A stretch of 64,000 nucleotides of DNA from positions 1 to 64,000 of the forward strand of contig CAJXVU010000009.1 in the NCBI GenBank assembly GCA_913062555.1, written 5' to 3'. Source of the stretch: an uncultured Bacteroidota bacterium. Its GTDB lineage: Bacteria > Bacteroidota > Bacteroidia > Flavobacteriales > Flavobacteriaceae. Position 1 is the stretch's first letter. Every line of letters starts with the position of its first letter. Shown here piece after piece: positions 55,690 to 64,000 of the stretch. The notes below the pieces were generated by a model. It saw only the letters and a program-made list of their open reading frames with translations. It ran no database searches and was not told the origin of the DNA. The translations under genes and the position numbers were made by a program.

Positions 55690-56796
55690 CTAACTACGAA
55701 ACACACGTTTTACACGTTGAGAAATGGCAGTGAGTAGTTCGTAAGAAATTGTATTTGTGGTTCGCGCTAAATCTTCAGCCGTTGTCTCTTTTCCAAAAAT
55801 TTGAACCTCATCACCTTCTTCGCAGTTAATGGATGTAATATCTACCATAATCATGTCCATACACACATTTCCAATTATGGATGCTTTTTCACCATTGATA
55901 AGCACATAGCCTTTGCCATTTCCGTAATGCCTACTAACACCATCAGCATGGCCTATAGGTATTGTTGCTGTTTTTTTAGGGGCGTCACTAGTATAGGCTC
56001 TATTATAACCAACGGTTTCTCCTTTTTCAATATGGTGAATTTGAGATAATATAGATTTTAATGTTGCTATGGGTTTTAAGTGTAGGTCCTCCATCTTAGA
56101 ATTTCCAAAGCCATATAAACCGATACCAGTTCTTACCATATCAAAGTGTGCCTCAGGATAATTTAGTATCCCAGAAGTATTGCAAATGTGTTTTGTTGGC
56201 GTGTAACCTATTTTTTTAGAAAACCTAGCTACAATTGTGTTGAAAGTTTCTATTTGCGCAACCGTAAATTCTTTTTCGTTTTTAGCTTCACTAGCCGCCA
56301 AATGAGAAAAGACTGACGCGACTTTAATTGTATTTGTACTATTCAGTCTAGAAACCACATCATCCACATCGTTCTCCCAAAAGCCAAGACGGTTTAGGCC
56401 TGTATTAAATTTAATATGAACAGGATAATTGCTTTGTTGAGTTTCTTCAGCAATTTTTATGAATGCATTTAAAACTTTTGCATTATATAAATTTGGCTCA
56501 AGACAGTGTTCAATAATAAGTTTAAAATTGACAGGCTGTGGATGGAGTATTAAAATAGGAGTTGTTATTCCTGCATCACGTAATGCAATGCCCTCATTGG
56601 TATAAGCTACAGCAAAATAATCGACATTAAGCTTTTGTAGATATTGAGCAACAACCGCCGCATCACTTCCATATGCAAAGGCTTTAACTACGGCGGTAAT
56701 TTTAGTATTGTTATTAAGTTTCGATTTAAGATAATCGAAATTATGTTTCAGAGCTTTTAGGTCTATTTCAAGTACCGTTTCTTGCGCTTTAGGCAT
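55690..56796 (-). CDS. alr: Alanine racemase
   Basis: A 368-residue PLP enzyme giving D-alanine for peptidoglycan. The PLP lysine lies in [12 protein letters not shown] (near residue 38), with Phe-Ala in place of the common Asn-Ala. The catalytic tyrosine is in GYNRAYTS, and [10 protein letters not shown] and [14 protein letters not shown] are family blocks. Its ATG lies 8 nt inside the end of tdk, so both are one transcript. Confidence 0.95.
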   Translation of the reverse strand: MPKAQETVLEIDLKALKHNFDYLKSKLNNNTKITAVVKAFAYGSDAAVVAQYLQKLNVDYFAVAYTNEGIALRDAGITTPILILHPQPVNFKLIIEHCLEPNLYNAKVLNAFIKIAEETQQSNYPVHIKFNTGLNRLGFWENDVDDVVSRLNSTNTIKVASVFSHLAASEAKNEKEFTVAQIETFNTIVARFSKKIGYTPTKHICNTSGILNYPEAHFDMVRTGIGLYGFGNSKMEDLHLKPIATLKSILSQIHHIEKGETVGYNRAYTSDAPKKTATIPIGHADGVSRHYGNGKGYVLINGEKASIIGNVCMDMIMVDITSINCEEGDEVQIFGKETTAEDLARTTNTISYELLTAISQRVKRVFRS

Positions 56797-57436
56797 CTGC
56801 GTTTTTAGCTTTTGAAGGAATTTCTTCTGGGTCTGTTACTTTCATATTACGAACTTTATCACGTAACATAGCTTTAAAATAGGCAGCTCTACTTAGTGGC
56901 TCGTATTCTTCAACTTCTCCTAAAAGCACCAAATCCTCACTGCGAGCTTTTCGGTAACTATATTGAGCTAAATTACCTGTTCTTGTACATACTGCATGGA
57001 CCTTCGTAACATATTCGGCAGTTGCCATTAAATTAGGCATGGGACCAAAGGGGTTACCTTTAAAATCCATATCTAATCCTGCAACAATAACGCGAATGCC
57101 TTTATTAGCTAAATCATTACAAACTCTAACAATTTCGCCATCAAAAAACTGAGCCTCGTCAATTCCTACCACGTCACAGCCATCGGCAAGAATAGGAATG
57201 TTTGCAGCAGCAGGAACGGGTGTTGAACGAATTTCGTTAGCATCATGAGAAACTACCATTTCATCATTATATCGCACATCTACTGTAGGTTTAAAAATCT
57301 CAACTCTTTGTCGAGCAAATTGGGCGCGTTTGAGCCTGCGAATCAATTCTTCGGTTTTACCCGAGAACATTGAGCCACAAATAACTTCAATCCAACCAAA
57401 TTGTTCTTTATGATTTACTGTATTTTCAAGAAACAT
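56789..57436 (-). CDS. tdk: Thymidine kinase (type II)
   Basis: A 215-residue enzyme. P-loop [14 protein letters not shown] (about 21-34), the Walker-B-like DEAQFF and the thymidine lasso region. In the usual zinc site, the first pair reads VCTRTGN (second Cys lost) and the C-terminal pair reads [10 protein letters not shown] (both Cys replaced), so the zinc is probably absent. Overlaps alr. Confidence 0.94.
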   Translation of the reverse strand: MFLENTVNHKEQFGWIEVICGSMFSGKTEELIRRLKRAQFARQRVEIFKPTVDVRYNDEMVVSHDANEIRSTPVPAAANIPILADGCDVVGIDEAQFFDGEIVRVCNDLANKGIRVIVAGLDMDFKGNPFGPMPNLMATAEYVTKVHAVCTRTGNLAQYSYRKARSEDLVLLGEVEEYEPLSRAAYFKAMLRDKVRNMKVTDPEEIPSKAKNADA

Positions 57437-57622
57437 TTCGTAATTTTAGCACTAAAACAAAGCAATTATTCGTTTGTATAAAGGTGGCGCAAATTTATTA
57501 AAAATCAAAAACCAAATTGGCATAAAATATAAAAGTTATGAAATGCCAATAAAAATAAGGGGTATTTTATTTTTAGTTAATTAAAATGATTTTTTGAATC
57601 CATAAATAAGCGAACACCTCCA

Positions 57623-57640
57623 ACCTGTTAGCAGACAGGT
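57623..57640. repeat. REP-like imperfect palindrome, copy 2
   Basis: ACCTGT and ACAGGT form the stem. Shares CCTGTTRGCAGACAG with 5902-5916. Confidence 0.55.
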
Positions 57641-57672
57641 ATGACTACTAAAAAAACACTAAAAAGAAACAC

Positions 57673-58419
57673 ATGAAAAAGAAGCTCGAATCTGAATTAA
57701 TAAGCATAGCACATAGGATTCTAAAGTTAAAAGGAAAAGATGATGTACTAAAAATGCATACTGAAGTAGAGGCACTATATGAAAAGCTAACGGTTTTAAA
57801 ATTTGCACATGAGAATTTTGAAGAAGAAATCCCTACCATTGGTAATGATTCGTCTTTCTTTGGAATGCTTGATCAAGCGTTTAATAATACAGTTAGTGAC
57901 ACCATTGAAGTAGAAGATAAAATTTACATTAATATTGATGAGGTTGAAGACGATCATATCATGGAGCCGGTTATGGAAACAATTAAGGATATGGTTGCTG
58001 AGATGCCTCAGGAAACTCATGAAATTGACGACATATTGGAGGCCGTATTACCAAAGAAAAAAAATATTAAAAACGATTTCGAAGAACTTACAGCCGGTTT
58101 TAAGGATATGCCGGTGTTTGAACCTATTTCTAAAACCAAGAACGGTGCTATTGACAACGCTAAAAAATCCCTAAATGACGCTTTAAAAGGAAATGGATTG
58201 ACAATTGGCTTAAATGATAAGCTCGCCTTTATAAAACATCTTTTTGATGGTGAAAGTGAAGACTATGAGCGTGTACTATCACAAGTAAACACATCAGAAA
58301 CTTTTGGTGAAGCACGTCTTTTAATTCAAGATATTATTAAGCCCGACTATAATCATTGGGAAGGCAAAGAAGTTTTTGAAGCACGGTTTATGGAAATTAT
58401 TGAAAGTAAGTTTAATTAA
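57673..58419 (+). CDS. Conserved flavobacterial protein of unknown function
   Basis: A 248-residue acidic cytoplasmic protein without signal peptide. A coiled-coil-like N-terminus (about 1-50), an acidic low-complexity middle and a helical C-terminal domain (about 170-248: LNDKLAFIKHLFDGESEDYERVLSQVN...WEGKEVFEARFMEII). Its stop overlaps the rsmI start (TAATG), so it is translated with it. Not recognised; the coupling with rsmI hints at a link to translation. Confidence 0.7.
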   Translation: MKKKLESELISIAHRILKLKGKDDVLKMHTEVEALYEKLTVLKFAHENFEEEIPTIGNDSSFFGMLDQAFNNTVSDTIEVEDKIYINIDEVEDDHIMEPVMETIKDMVAEMPQETHEIDDILEAVLPKKKNIKNDFEELTAGFKDMPVFEPISKTKNGAIDNAKKSLNDALKGNGLTIGLNDKLAFIKHLFDGESEDYERVLSQVNTSETFGEARLLIQDIIKPDYNHWEGKEVFEARFMEIIESKFN

Positions 58420-59090
58420 TGAGTAAACTCTATATTGTCCCAACACCAATTGGGAATTTAAAGGACATGACGTTTAGAGCAATTGAAGTTTTAAAAGATG
58501 TTGACTTAATTTTGGCTGAAGACACACGAACTTCTGGTAAACTTTTAAAACATTTTGAGATCAATACCCAAACGCAATCACACCATATGCATAATGAGCA
58601 TAGAACAGTAGAAAACCTTGTACAAAAACTGAAAGGGGGGATCTCTATTGCCTTAATTAGTGATGCTGGGACACCTGCAATTTCCGATCCTGGATTTTTA
58701 TTGACTCGTGCCTGTATTGAACACGATATTGAAGTAGACTGCCTACCAGGGGCAACAGCGTTTGTTCCTGCATTAGTAAACTCTGGATTACCAAATGACA
58801 AGTTTGTGTTTGAAGGTTTTTTACCTGTAAAAAAAGGGCGTCAAACCCGACTGAAACTCCTGGCAGAAGAATCTCGAACTATTATTTTTTACGAATCACC
58901 ACATAAACTACTAAAAACGCTAAGCCATTTTTGCGAATATTTTGGCGAAGAACGAATAGTTTCTGTATCTCGGGAACTCACAAAACTTTATGAAGAAACC
59001 ATTCGTGGTTCTGTAAAAGAGGTCTTAGCACATTACACAAGTAAACCACCCAAAGGGGAAATTGTTATTGTAGTTGCAGGAAAAAAATAG
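58419..59090 (+). CDS. rsmI: 16S rRNA 2'-O-ribose C1402 methyltransferase
   Basis: A 223-residue SAM-dependent enzyme. N-terminal KLYIVPTPIGNLKDMT is the family signature; LAEDTRTSGKLL, SDAGTPAISDPG and PNDKFVFEGFLP follow in order. Methylates C1402 in the decoding centre together with RsmH. Length typical, start coupled to the gene before. Confidence 0.96.
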   Translation: MSKLYIVPTPIGNLKDMTFRAIEVLKDVDLILAEDTRTSGKLLKHFEINTQTQSHHMHNEHRTVENLVQKLKGGISIALISDAGTPAISDPGFLLTRACIEHDIEVDCLPGATAFVPALVNSGLPNDKFVFEGFLPVKKGRQTRLKLLAEESRTIIFYESPHKLLKTLSHFCEYFGEERIVSVSRELTKLYEETIRGSVKEVLAHYTSKPPKGEIVIVVAGKK

Positions 59091-59162
59091 ACCAATAGGG
59101 TTAATTTTTTATTAGTTTGAGTGTCAAACAGCGTTTGATTTGTCTAGAACCAATATATTTCT

Positions 59163-59732
59163 ATGGAAGATCTACTTCATGACATTCGACAGTGCAATAT
59201 TTGCTCTGCACATTTACAGTTAGGGCCACGCCCAATTGTCTCGGCTCATCCAGAATCTAAAATTGTAATTATTGGTCAGGCACCTGGAACAAAAGTTCAT
59301 AATTCCGGAATTCCTTGGGATGATGCCAGTGGGAGACAACTGCGTAAATGGCTAAATGTTTCAGACGAGGAATTTTATGATACCGCAAAATTTGCCATTA
59401 TCCCTATGGGATTTTGTTATCCAGGAAAAGGAAAAACAGGCGATTTACCACCACGACCAGAATGCGCCCCTCAATGGCATGAACAGCTGTTTAATAATAT
59501 GCCCAATTTAGAACTAGTGATTTTAATTGGCATGTATGCCCAGAAATATTATTTACAAAAGGAAGCAAAGCGAACTTTAACCGAAACAGTTGCCAATTAT
59601 AAATCGTATTTACCAAAATTCTTTGTCTTACCACACCCATCACCACGAAACCGATTTTGGTTCACCAAAAACCCTTGGTTTGATGTTGAGGTTATCCCTG
59701 ATTTACAGATGAAAATTAATTCGCTAAAATAA
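59163..59732 (+). CDS. Uracil-DNA-glycosylase-superfamily protein
   Basis: A 189-residue protein of the UDG fold. Motif A is IIGQAPGTKVHNSGIPWDDASG and motif B is PHPSPRNRFW. The first 15 residues contain the CNIC pair seen in family 4 enzymes, but the other two Fe-S cysteines of that family are not evident, so an Fe-S cluster is doubtful. Likely acts on damaged bases or is a UDG-like protein without proven activity. Confidence 0.82.
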   Translation: MEDLLHDIRQCNICSAHLQLGPRPIVSAHPESKIVIIGQAPGTKVHNSGIPWDDASGRQLRKWLNVSDEEFYDTAKFAIIPMGFCYPGKGKTGDLPPRPECAPQWHEQLFNNMPNLELVILIGMYAQKYYLQKEAKRTLTETVANYKSYLPKFFVLPHPSPRNRFWFTKNPWFDVEVIPDLQMKINSLK

Positions 59733-59857
59733 GGGTTCCAATAAAACAGTTTTTAAAATAATTAAATTTTCTTGTCATATTTTCTCGATGCTTGTCACTA
59801 ATATATATAGAGCATGTAAAATGAAACATTGGAATGTATAACCTCAATTTAAATTAA

Positions 59858-60151
59858 ATGGTAAGACAAGAGCAAAGAAAAATTTGGCAAGAAATAAAAG
59901 AAATTTGGAAGAATTCATTCCATGGAGAAATAATTAATTTTCAAATTTCGAAACTGATTAATGAATTAAAAGGGAAAATGAATCAATTTGAAAAAGAGGC
60001 TATTGAATCTGATATCATAAAAATCAAGTCCTCATGGAATCAATATAAGGGGGAAGTAAGTCATTTCGAGAAAAATTCAATTTCGAAAGATCTATTAAAA
60101 ATCAGCAAATTGTTAAAAAAATGGCTTCAAAAATTAAAAACTAAAGAATAA
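59858..60151 (+). CDS. Small charged helical protein with internal repeat
   Basis: A 97-residue lysine-rich helical protein without signal peptide. Two adjacent segments are similar (LKGKMNQFEKEAIESDIIKI and YKGEVSHFEKNSISKDLLKI), a repeat of about 29 residues, and a weaker third copy (FHGEIINFQISKLINEL) precedes them. Not recognised. Ordinary composition for this genome; probably real. Confidence 0.5.
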   Translation: MVRQEQRKIWQEIKEIWKNSFHGEIINFQISKLINELKGKMNQFEKEAIESDIIKIKSSWNQYKGEVSHFEKNSISKDLLKISKLLKKWLQKLKTKE

Positions 60152-60333
60152 ATGTATTCCTGAATTGCAAGAAAGAATTAAAACTTTAATAGGAGTATTT
60201 CTCTTGGGGGACTCTAGATTTTCAATTAATTTTGCGAGCTAATTTAAAACTTTTTTTACCTAGGCAAATAGATTACGGCTACATTTATTGGAGTATCAAT
60301 GATGAGTCATTGATACTCCAAAAGCGAAGCTTT

Positions 60334-60396
60334 CTAACATCTAACATCTAACATCTAACATCTAACATCTAACATCTAACATCTAATATCTAATAT
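60334..60396. repeat. Nine-copy heptamer tandem array
   Basis: Seven CTAACAT and two CTAATAT units, 63 bp, ending directly against the stop codon of the AhpD-like gene. A candidate variable-number repeat. Confidence 0.95.
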
Positions 60397-60987
60397 CTAC
60401 ACATGTTTCCCTTTTTCCCAGCCATGTTTCCCTAGATATTGTTTACCACTTTCCACAGCGCCATCTTCAATGCTGGTTCCCATGGAGTCATTCCATCGGT
60501 TTAAATATCCAAATAGAGAAATAACGCCAAGCATTTCTACAATTTCGCCTTCATCCCAATGTTCTTGTAATCGTTTTTGAATCTCGGCATCCACAGCATT
60601 TGGAACCATGGAAGCAGCTAAGCTAAAATCTAAAGCAGCACGTTCAGCTTCATTAAATGCAGCATGGGTTCTATAGTCCCAAATATTATCCAGCTGTTCT
60701 TGTTCGGCACCATAACGTTCAGCAGCACGAATGGCATGTGCTTGACAATAACGGCATCCTGTTGCGTTACTACTTACCCAGGCAATCATACGTTTTAGGG
60801 CAGAGCTCACACGACCTTCATTTGCCATCACCGCTTTGTTTAAATTGATAAAGGCTTTACTTATGGCTGGACGACGTTGCATGGTGAGTACTGAATTTGG
60901 GCAAAATCCCAAAGTTTCATTGAAGAATTCGGCGAGTTCCTGAGTCTCTTTATTATGGTCCGGAGATAATGGCGTTACTAAAGGCAT
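60397..60987 (-). CDS. AhpD-like/carboxymuconolactone-decarboxylase-family peroxidase
   Basis: A 196-residue protein with the redox motif CRYCQAHAIRAAERYG (CxxC plus downstream His), the AhpD/CMD core. It should reduce peroxides or act as a thiol-disulfide partner in the cytoplasm. Its 3' end abuts a heptamer array. Divergent from the OsmC gene, another peroxide-linked thiol protein, which suggests shared response to oxidative stress. Confidence 0.87.
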   Translation of the reverse strand: MPLVTPLSPDHNKETQELAEFFNETLGFCPNSVLTMQRRPAISKAFINLNKAVMANEGRVSSALKRMIAWVSSNATGCRYCQAHAIRAAERYGAEQEQLDNIWDYRTHAAFNEAERAALDFSLAASMVPNAVDAEIQKRLQEHWDEGEIVEMLGVISLFGYLNRWNDSMGTSIEDGAVESGKQYLGKHGWEKGKHV

Positions 60988-61053
60988 TATATGTTGTTTT
61001 TTGGGTTATTATTGGTATTTTTGAGGCAACAAGAAACAAAAAATTATTTATAT

Positions 61054-61476
61054 ATGGCGAATATAGTTACAACCCAATGGCAGGGCGGAATGCAGTTTAA
61101 ATCAGATAATCCAAGCGGTAAAACATTTGTGATGGATACCGATGTTGAAGGAAGTGATGAGCGTTTTGGTTTGTCTCCAAAAGCGTTGATGTTGTCATCA
61201 TTGGCTGGTTGTACAGGTCTGGATGTGGTCTCTGTTTTAAATAAAATGAAAGTTAAAGTAGACGATTTTAAAATGGTAGTTGAAGGTGAACTTACTGATG
61301 AGCACCCAAGGTATTACCATAAGGTTTCTGTCGATTATCATTTTCATGGGAAAGATCTCAAAGCAAGTAAATTGCAAAAAGCAGTTGATCTATCTGTAGA
61401 AAAATATTGTGGAGTTATGGAAATGTTTCGTCAGTTTGCTGAGGTGAAAACGACGGTTCATGTACATGAAAGTTAA
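61054..61476 (+). CDS. OsmC-family peroxiredoxin-like protein
   Basis: A 140-residue protein from the ATG at 61054; the frame opens at 60991, but the extra 21 residues do not align with OsmC. Redox cysteines lie in AGCTGLDVV and KYCGVMEMF. Reduces organic hydroperoxides or acts as a related thiol enzyme. Divergent from the AhpD-like gene. Confidence 0.88.
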   Translation: MANIVTTQWQGGMQFKSDNPSGKTFVMDTDVEGSDERFGLSPKALMLSSLAGCTGLDVVSVLNKMKVKVDDFKMVVEGELTDEHPRYYHKVSVDYHFHGKDLKASKLQKAVDLSVEKYCGVMEMFRQFAEVKTTVHVHES

Positions 61477-61605
61477 GACCCATTATACTGAATAAAGTAT
61501 GGTCTCTCTTTTAAGAGAAATACTGCTTTTTCTGCGTTCAGTTTTGCATTGCTCAGAATGAGCTTTCCTATAGAAATTTATAACATGTATTTTTAAAAGA
61601 AACCT

Positions 61606-63297
61606 ATGCGTTGGACGCTTAAGCCAAAACCAGACCCAATTAAAATTGATGCTTTAAAATCAGCACTCCAGATTGATGATACCATTGCCACATTATTAGT
61701 GCAACGCGGTATTGAGACCTATGAAGCGGCAAAGGATTTTTTTAGACCGAGTATCAATGATATACACGATCCATTCTTAATGAAAGATATGGATAAGGCA
61801 GTCGCCAGAATAGAATTGGCGCTGGCAAATCAAGAAAACATTTTGGTGTATGGCGATTATGATGTAGATGGCACGACTTCCGTCGCCTTAATGACTTCCT
61901 ATTTAAAAACAAAACAAGACAATATTGTAAGTTATATTCCCGATCGTTATGCCGAGGGCTATGGGATATCGTATCAAGGGATAGACTTTGCGAGTGACAA
62001 TGAATTCACTTTAATTATTGCTCTGGATTGTGGCATAAAAGCGCTAGAAAAAGTCGTATATGCTAAAGAAAAAGGAGTCGATTTCATTATTTGTGATCAC
62101 CATAGGCCTGGACCGGAGATCCCTAAAGCCGTTGCCGTTTTAGACCCTAAACGCGAAGATTGTGATTATCCTTATAAAGAGTTATGTGGCTGTGGCGTGG
62201 GATTTAAACTCATCCAAGCGCTAGCATTAAAAGAAGGAAAAACAGTTGAAGATTTAAGCGAATATTTAGATTTGGTAGCTACTGCTATCGGAGCAGACAT
62301 TGTCCCTATAACTGGTGAAAATAGGGCCTTGGCTTACTTCGGATTACAGGTGATTAATAGTCGGCCACGGGCAGGAATGAAAGCTATTATTGATCAATTA
62401 GATAAAGGCGAACTCAGCATTACTGATGTTGTTTTTACCATAGCACCGCGTATCAATGCTGCCGGACGGATGAAACATGGCACTTATGCCGTAAAATTAC
62501 TCACCGAAACCGATTATAACTTGGCGGTTGAACGTGCAAAGGAAATCAATGAATTTAATACCGAAAGACGTGAAGCCGATAAACGAATTACGGAAGAGGC
62601 GTTGCAACAAATAGAAGCGAATAATGAACAGGATCGATTTACTACGGTGGTGTATCATGAATCCTGGCATAAAGGGGTTATTGGGATTGTTGCTTCCCGA
62701 CTTATAGAAACCTATTACCGCCCCACTTTAGTTTTTACCAAAAGCGGGGATAAGTTGGCTGCCTCGGCACGATCGGTTAAAGGTTTTGATGTCTATAATG
62801 CTTTAGAAGCTTGCAACGAACATATAGAGCAGTTTGGCGGACATAAATACGCTGCAGGACTCACATTGAAAGAGACTCAATATGACGCCTTTAAACAAGC
62901 GTTTGAGACGGTTGTAGCTGAATCGATTGACAAGACCCTTTTAACGCCTGAGATTAGCGTTGATACTCGTATTGATCTAAATCAAATTGGTCCGAGATTT
63001 TATAGAATACTGCGACAATTCGCACCCTTTGGCCCTGGAAATATGACCCCAGTTTTTATGTCGGAGTCCCTGAAAGATACAGGTTACTGTAAATGTGTTG
63101 GTGAGGATGATAAACATTTACGACTAACTGCAAGCCAAATGGGGAGTGATAAATTGGTAGCTATAGGATTTGGATTGGGAGATAAATTGGAGTTGGTTTC
63201 AAATAAAAAACCATTTAAGGCAGTGTATTCTATTGATGAAAATCATTGGAATGGCCGTGTGAGTTTACAGTTGAAATTGAGAGATGTTAAAGCATAA
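61606..63297 (+). CDS. recJ: Single-stranded-DNA-specific exonuclease RecJ
   Basis: A 563-residue 5'-3' exonuclease of recombination and repair. DHH-family motifs are complete: YGDYDVDGTTS, IIALDCGIK, ICDHHRPG and the DHHA1 block SARSVKGFDVYNAL...GGHKYAAGLTL. Length is typical for RecJ. A probable MFS transporter gene starts 22 nt downstream. Confidence 0.96.
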   Translation: MRWTLKPKPDPIKIDALKSALQIDDTIATLLVQRGIETYEAAKDFFRPSINDIHDPFLMKDMDKAVARIELALANQENILVYGDYDVDGTTSVALMTSYLKTKQDNIVSYIPDRYAEGYGISYQGIDFASDNEFTLIIALDCGIKALEKVVYAKEKGVDFIICDHHRPGPEIPKAVAVLDPKREDCDYPYKELCGCGVGFKLIQALALKEGKTVEDLSEYLDLVATAIGADIVPITGENRALAYFGLQVINSRPRAGMKAIIDQLDKGELSITDVVFTIAPRINAAGRMKHGTYAVKLLTETDYNLAVERAKEINEFNTERREADKRITEEALQQIEANNEQDRFTTVVYHESWHKGVIGIVASRLIETYYRPTLVFTKSGDKLAASARSVKGFDVYNALEACNEHIEQFGGHKYAAGLTLKETQYDAFKQAFETVVAESIDKTLLTPEISVDTRIDLNQIGPRFYRILRQFAPFGPGNMTPVFMSESLKDTGYCKCVGEDDKHLRLTASQMGSDKLVAIGFGLGDKLELVSNKKPFKAVYSIDENHWNGRVSLQLKLRDVKA

Positions 63298-63319
63298 TTT
63301 ATTTTATAATATATAATAT

Positions 63320-64000
63320 ATGGCGAAAAAAGACCCTTATGCAGCCTTGCGATTTAAAGAATTCAATATTTTTTTAGCGCTTCGTTTTGCATTGGTCTTT
63401 GGTTGGTCCATGCAGTTTATTATTATTGAATGGCAGGTGTATAGCTTAACTAAAAACCCATTATCACTGGGTATTATTGGTTTAATGGAAGTTATTCCAG
63501 CAGTGTCCATGGCTTTATTTGCAGGGCATATTGTCGATCAAAAGGAAAAACGCAATTTGCTAGCAAAATGTATTGCCGCCTTTTCTTTAATAAGCTTAGG
63601 ATTGTTTCTGCTTACTTGGCCAAGAATTGTTGGGGATTGGTCTACCAAAAGCATCCTTTATTCCATTTATACCTTAGTCTTTTTTGGTGGCTTTTTGCGC
63701 GCATTTTTTGGCCCTACAATATTTTCATTAATCGCACTAATTGTGCCTAAACGCGTGTATCCAAATGCGGCAACATGGAGCAGTTCAACCTGGCAAATGG
63801 CTGGGGTTTTAGGGCCTGCCTTTGCAGGTTTATCTATAAACTGGATTGGAGTTCACTGGTCTTTAAGTATTGTTTTCGGATTAGTTATTCTGTCTTTAAT
63901 AATACTTTTTAAAATTCCTAAAAAGCCTATTATGAATCCCAAAATTGGCGAGCCGATCATGGAAAGTTTACGTGAAGGGGTACGATTTGTGTTTAAAACA
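63320..64000 (+). CDS. MFS transporter, EntS/MFS_3-like (partial, runs off the window)
   Basis: 227 codons from the ATG at 63320 to the window edge, open throughout. Hydrophobic helices with the pattern FNIFLALRFALVFGWSMQFIIIEWQVYSLT, LMEVIPAVSMALFAGHIVDQKEKR (the loop 2-3 motif) and GPTIFSLIALIVP fit the MFS_3 group of exporters. Substrate unknown. Confidence 0.85.
   Translation, partial: MAKKDPYAALRFKEFNIFLALRFALVFGWSMQFIIIEWQVYSLTKNPLSLGIIGLMEVIPAVSMALFAGHIVDQKEKRNLLAKCIAAFSLISLGLFLLTWPRIVGDWSTKSILYSIYTLVFFGGFLRAFFGPTIFSLIALIVPKRVYPNAATWSSSTWQMAGVLGPAFAGLSINWIGVHWSLSIVFGLVILSLIILFKIPKKPIMNPKIGEPIMESLREGVRFVFKT

Noticed and set aside
1-64000. tRNA, rRNA, CRISPR arrays, insertion sequences, prophage
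   Set aside because: Looked for by eye in the gene-free stretches on both strands; none seen. A short or divergent RNA gene could still be missed without a covariance search.

Overview
The window comes from the chromosome of a member of the Flavobacteriaceae (Bacteroidota), probably marine. The evidence is AT-rich DNA, promoters with TAnnTTTG-type -7 boxes and no purine-rich ribosome sites, a secreted protein with a type IX secretion C-terminal domain, a TonB-dependent receptor, tandem DUF6090 proteins, and the gene order pdxA, DUF177, rpmF, fabH, accB, accC. I saw no rRNA, tRNA, CRISPR array, transposase or integrase.

Positions 1-24675 are accessory DNA. They hold three beta-lactamase-fold serine hydrolases (two in tandem behind an identical 33-nt leader), an M1 peptidase, a TolB-like lipoprotein, two DUF6090 proteins with two decayed DUF6090 5' ends, a 37-residue-repeat secreted protein, an XRE and a membrane AraC regulator, and an M61 peptidase-amidohydrolase fusion. 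Two near-identical palindrome-promoter modules (19269-19317 and 20135-20183) follow, then a three-gene cassette (20620-24675) of an inner-membrane protein, a NAL1-like trypsin-fold protease and a secreted or outer-membrane protein. Gene boundaries carry small recurring elements that suggest cassette-like turnover.

Positions 24678-28649 encode a TonB receptor and a divergent sorbosone-dehydrogenase-like lipoprotein. Positions 29361-36098 are a tight five-gene operon: lone receiver, membrane-anchored HEAT protein, processive GT2 synthase, LtaS-like transferase with TPRs, and a YaiO-type TPR/outer-membrane barrel. It looks like an uncharacterised synthase-dependent exopolysaccharide system. Positions 36203-41859 are core metabolism (ribE, pdxA, DUF177-rpmF, fabH, accB, accC).

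Positions 41949-49630 are the most interesting part. Two 20-codon ORFs with nearly the same C-terminus (EMPWV[I/F]IPGL) start 5 bp after a -7-like box. One precedes a GcvT-like / two PYROXD2-like FAD enzymes / Rieske oxygenase operon. The other precedes a lysine-6-dehydrogenase-like gene and a GreA-like gene. In codons 11 to stop, the two copies differ at six codons and five of these changes are silent. A decayed 5' end of the dehydrogenase gene still follows the first copy. I infer a peptide-led, co-regulated module for N-methylated lysine or a related methylamine.

Positions 49625-64000 are mainly housekeeping: an ABC ATPase, a diheme cytochrome/FG-GAP pair, asd, mscL, alr, tdk, rsmI, a UDG-like protein, AhpD-like and OsmC proteins, recJ and the start of an MFS transporter. 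A nine-copy heptamer array lies at 60334-60396. All family assignments were made by reading motifs; no database search was run.
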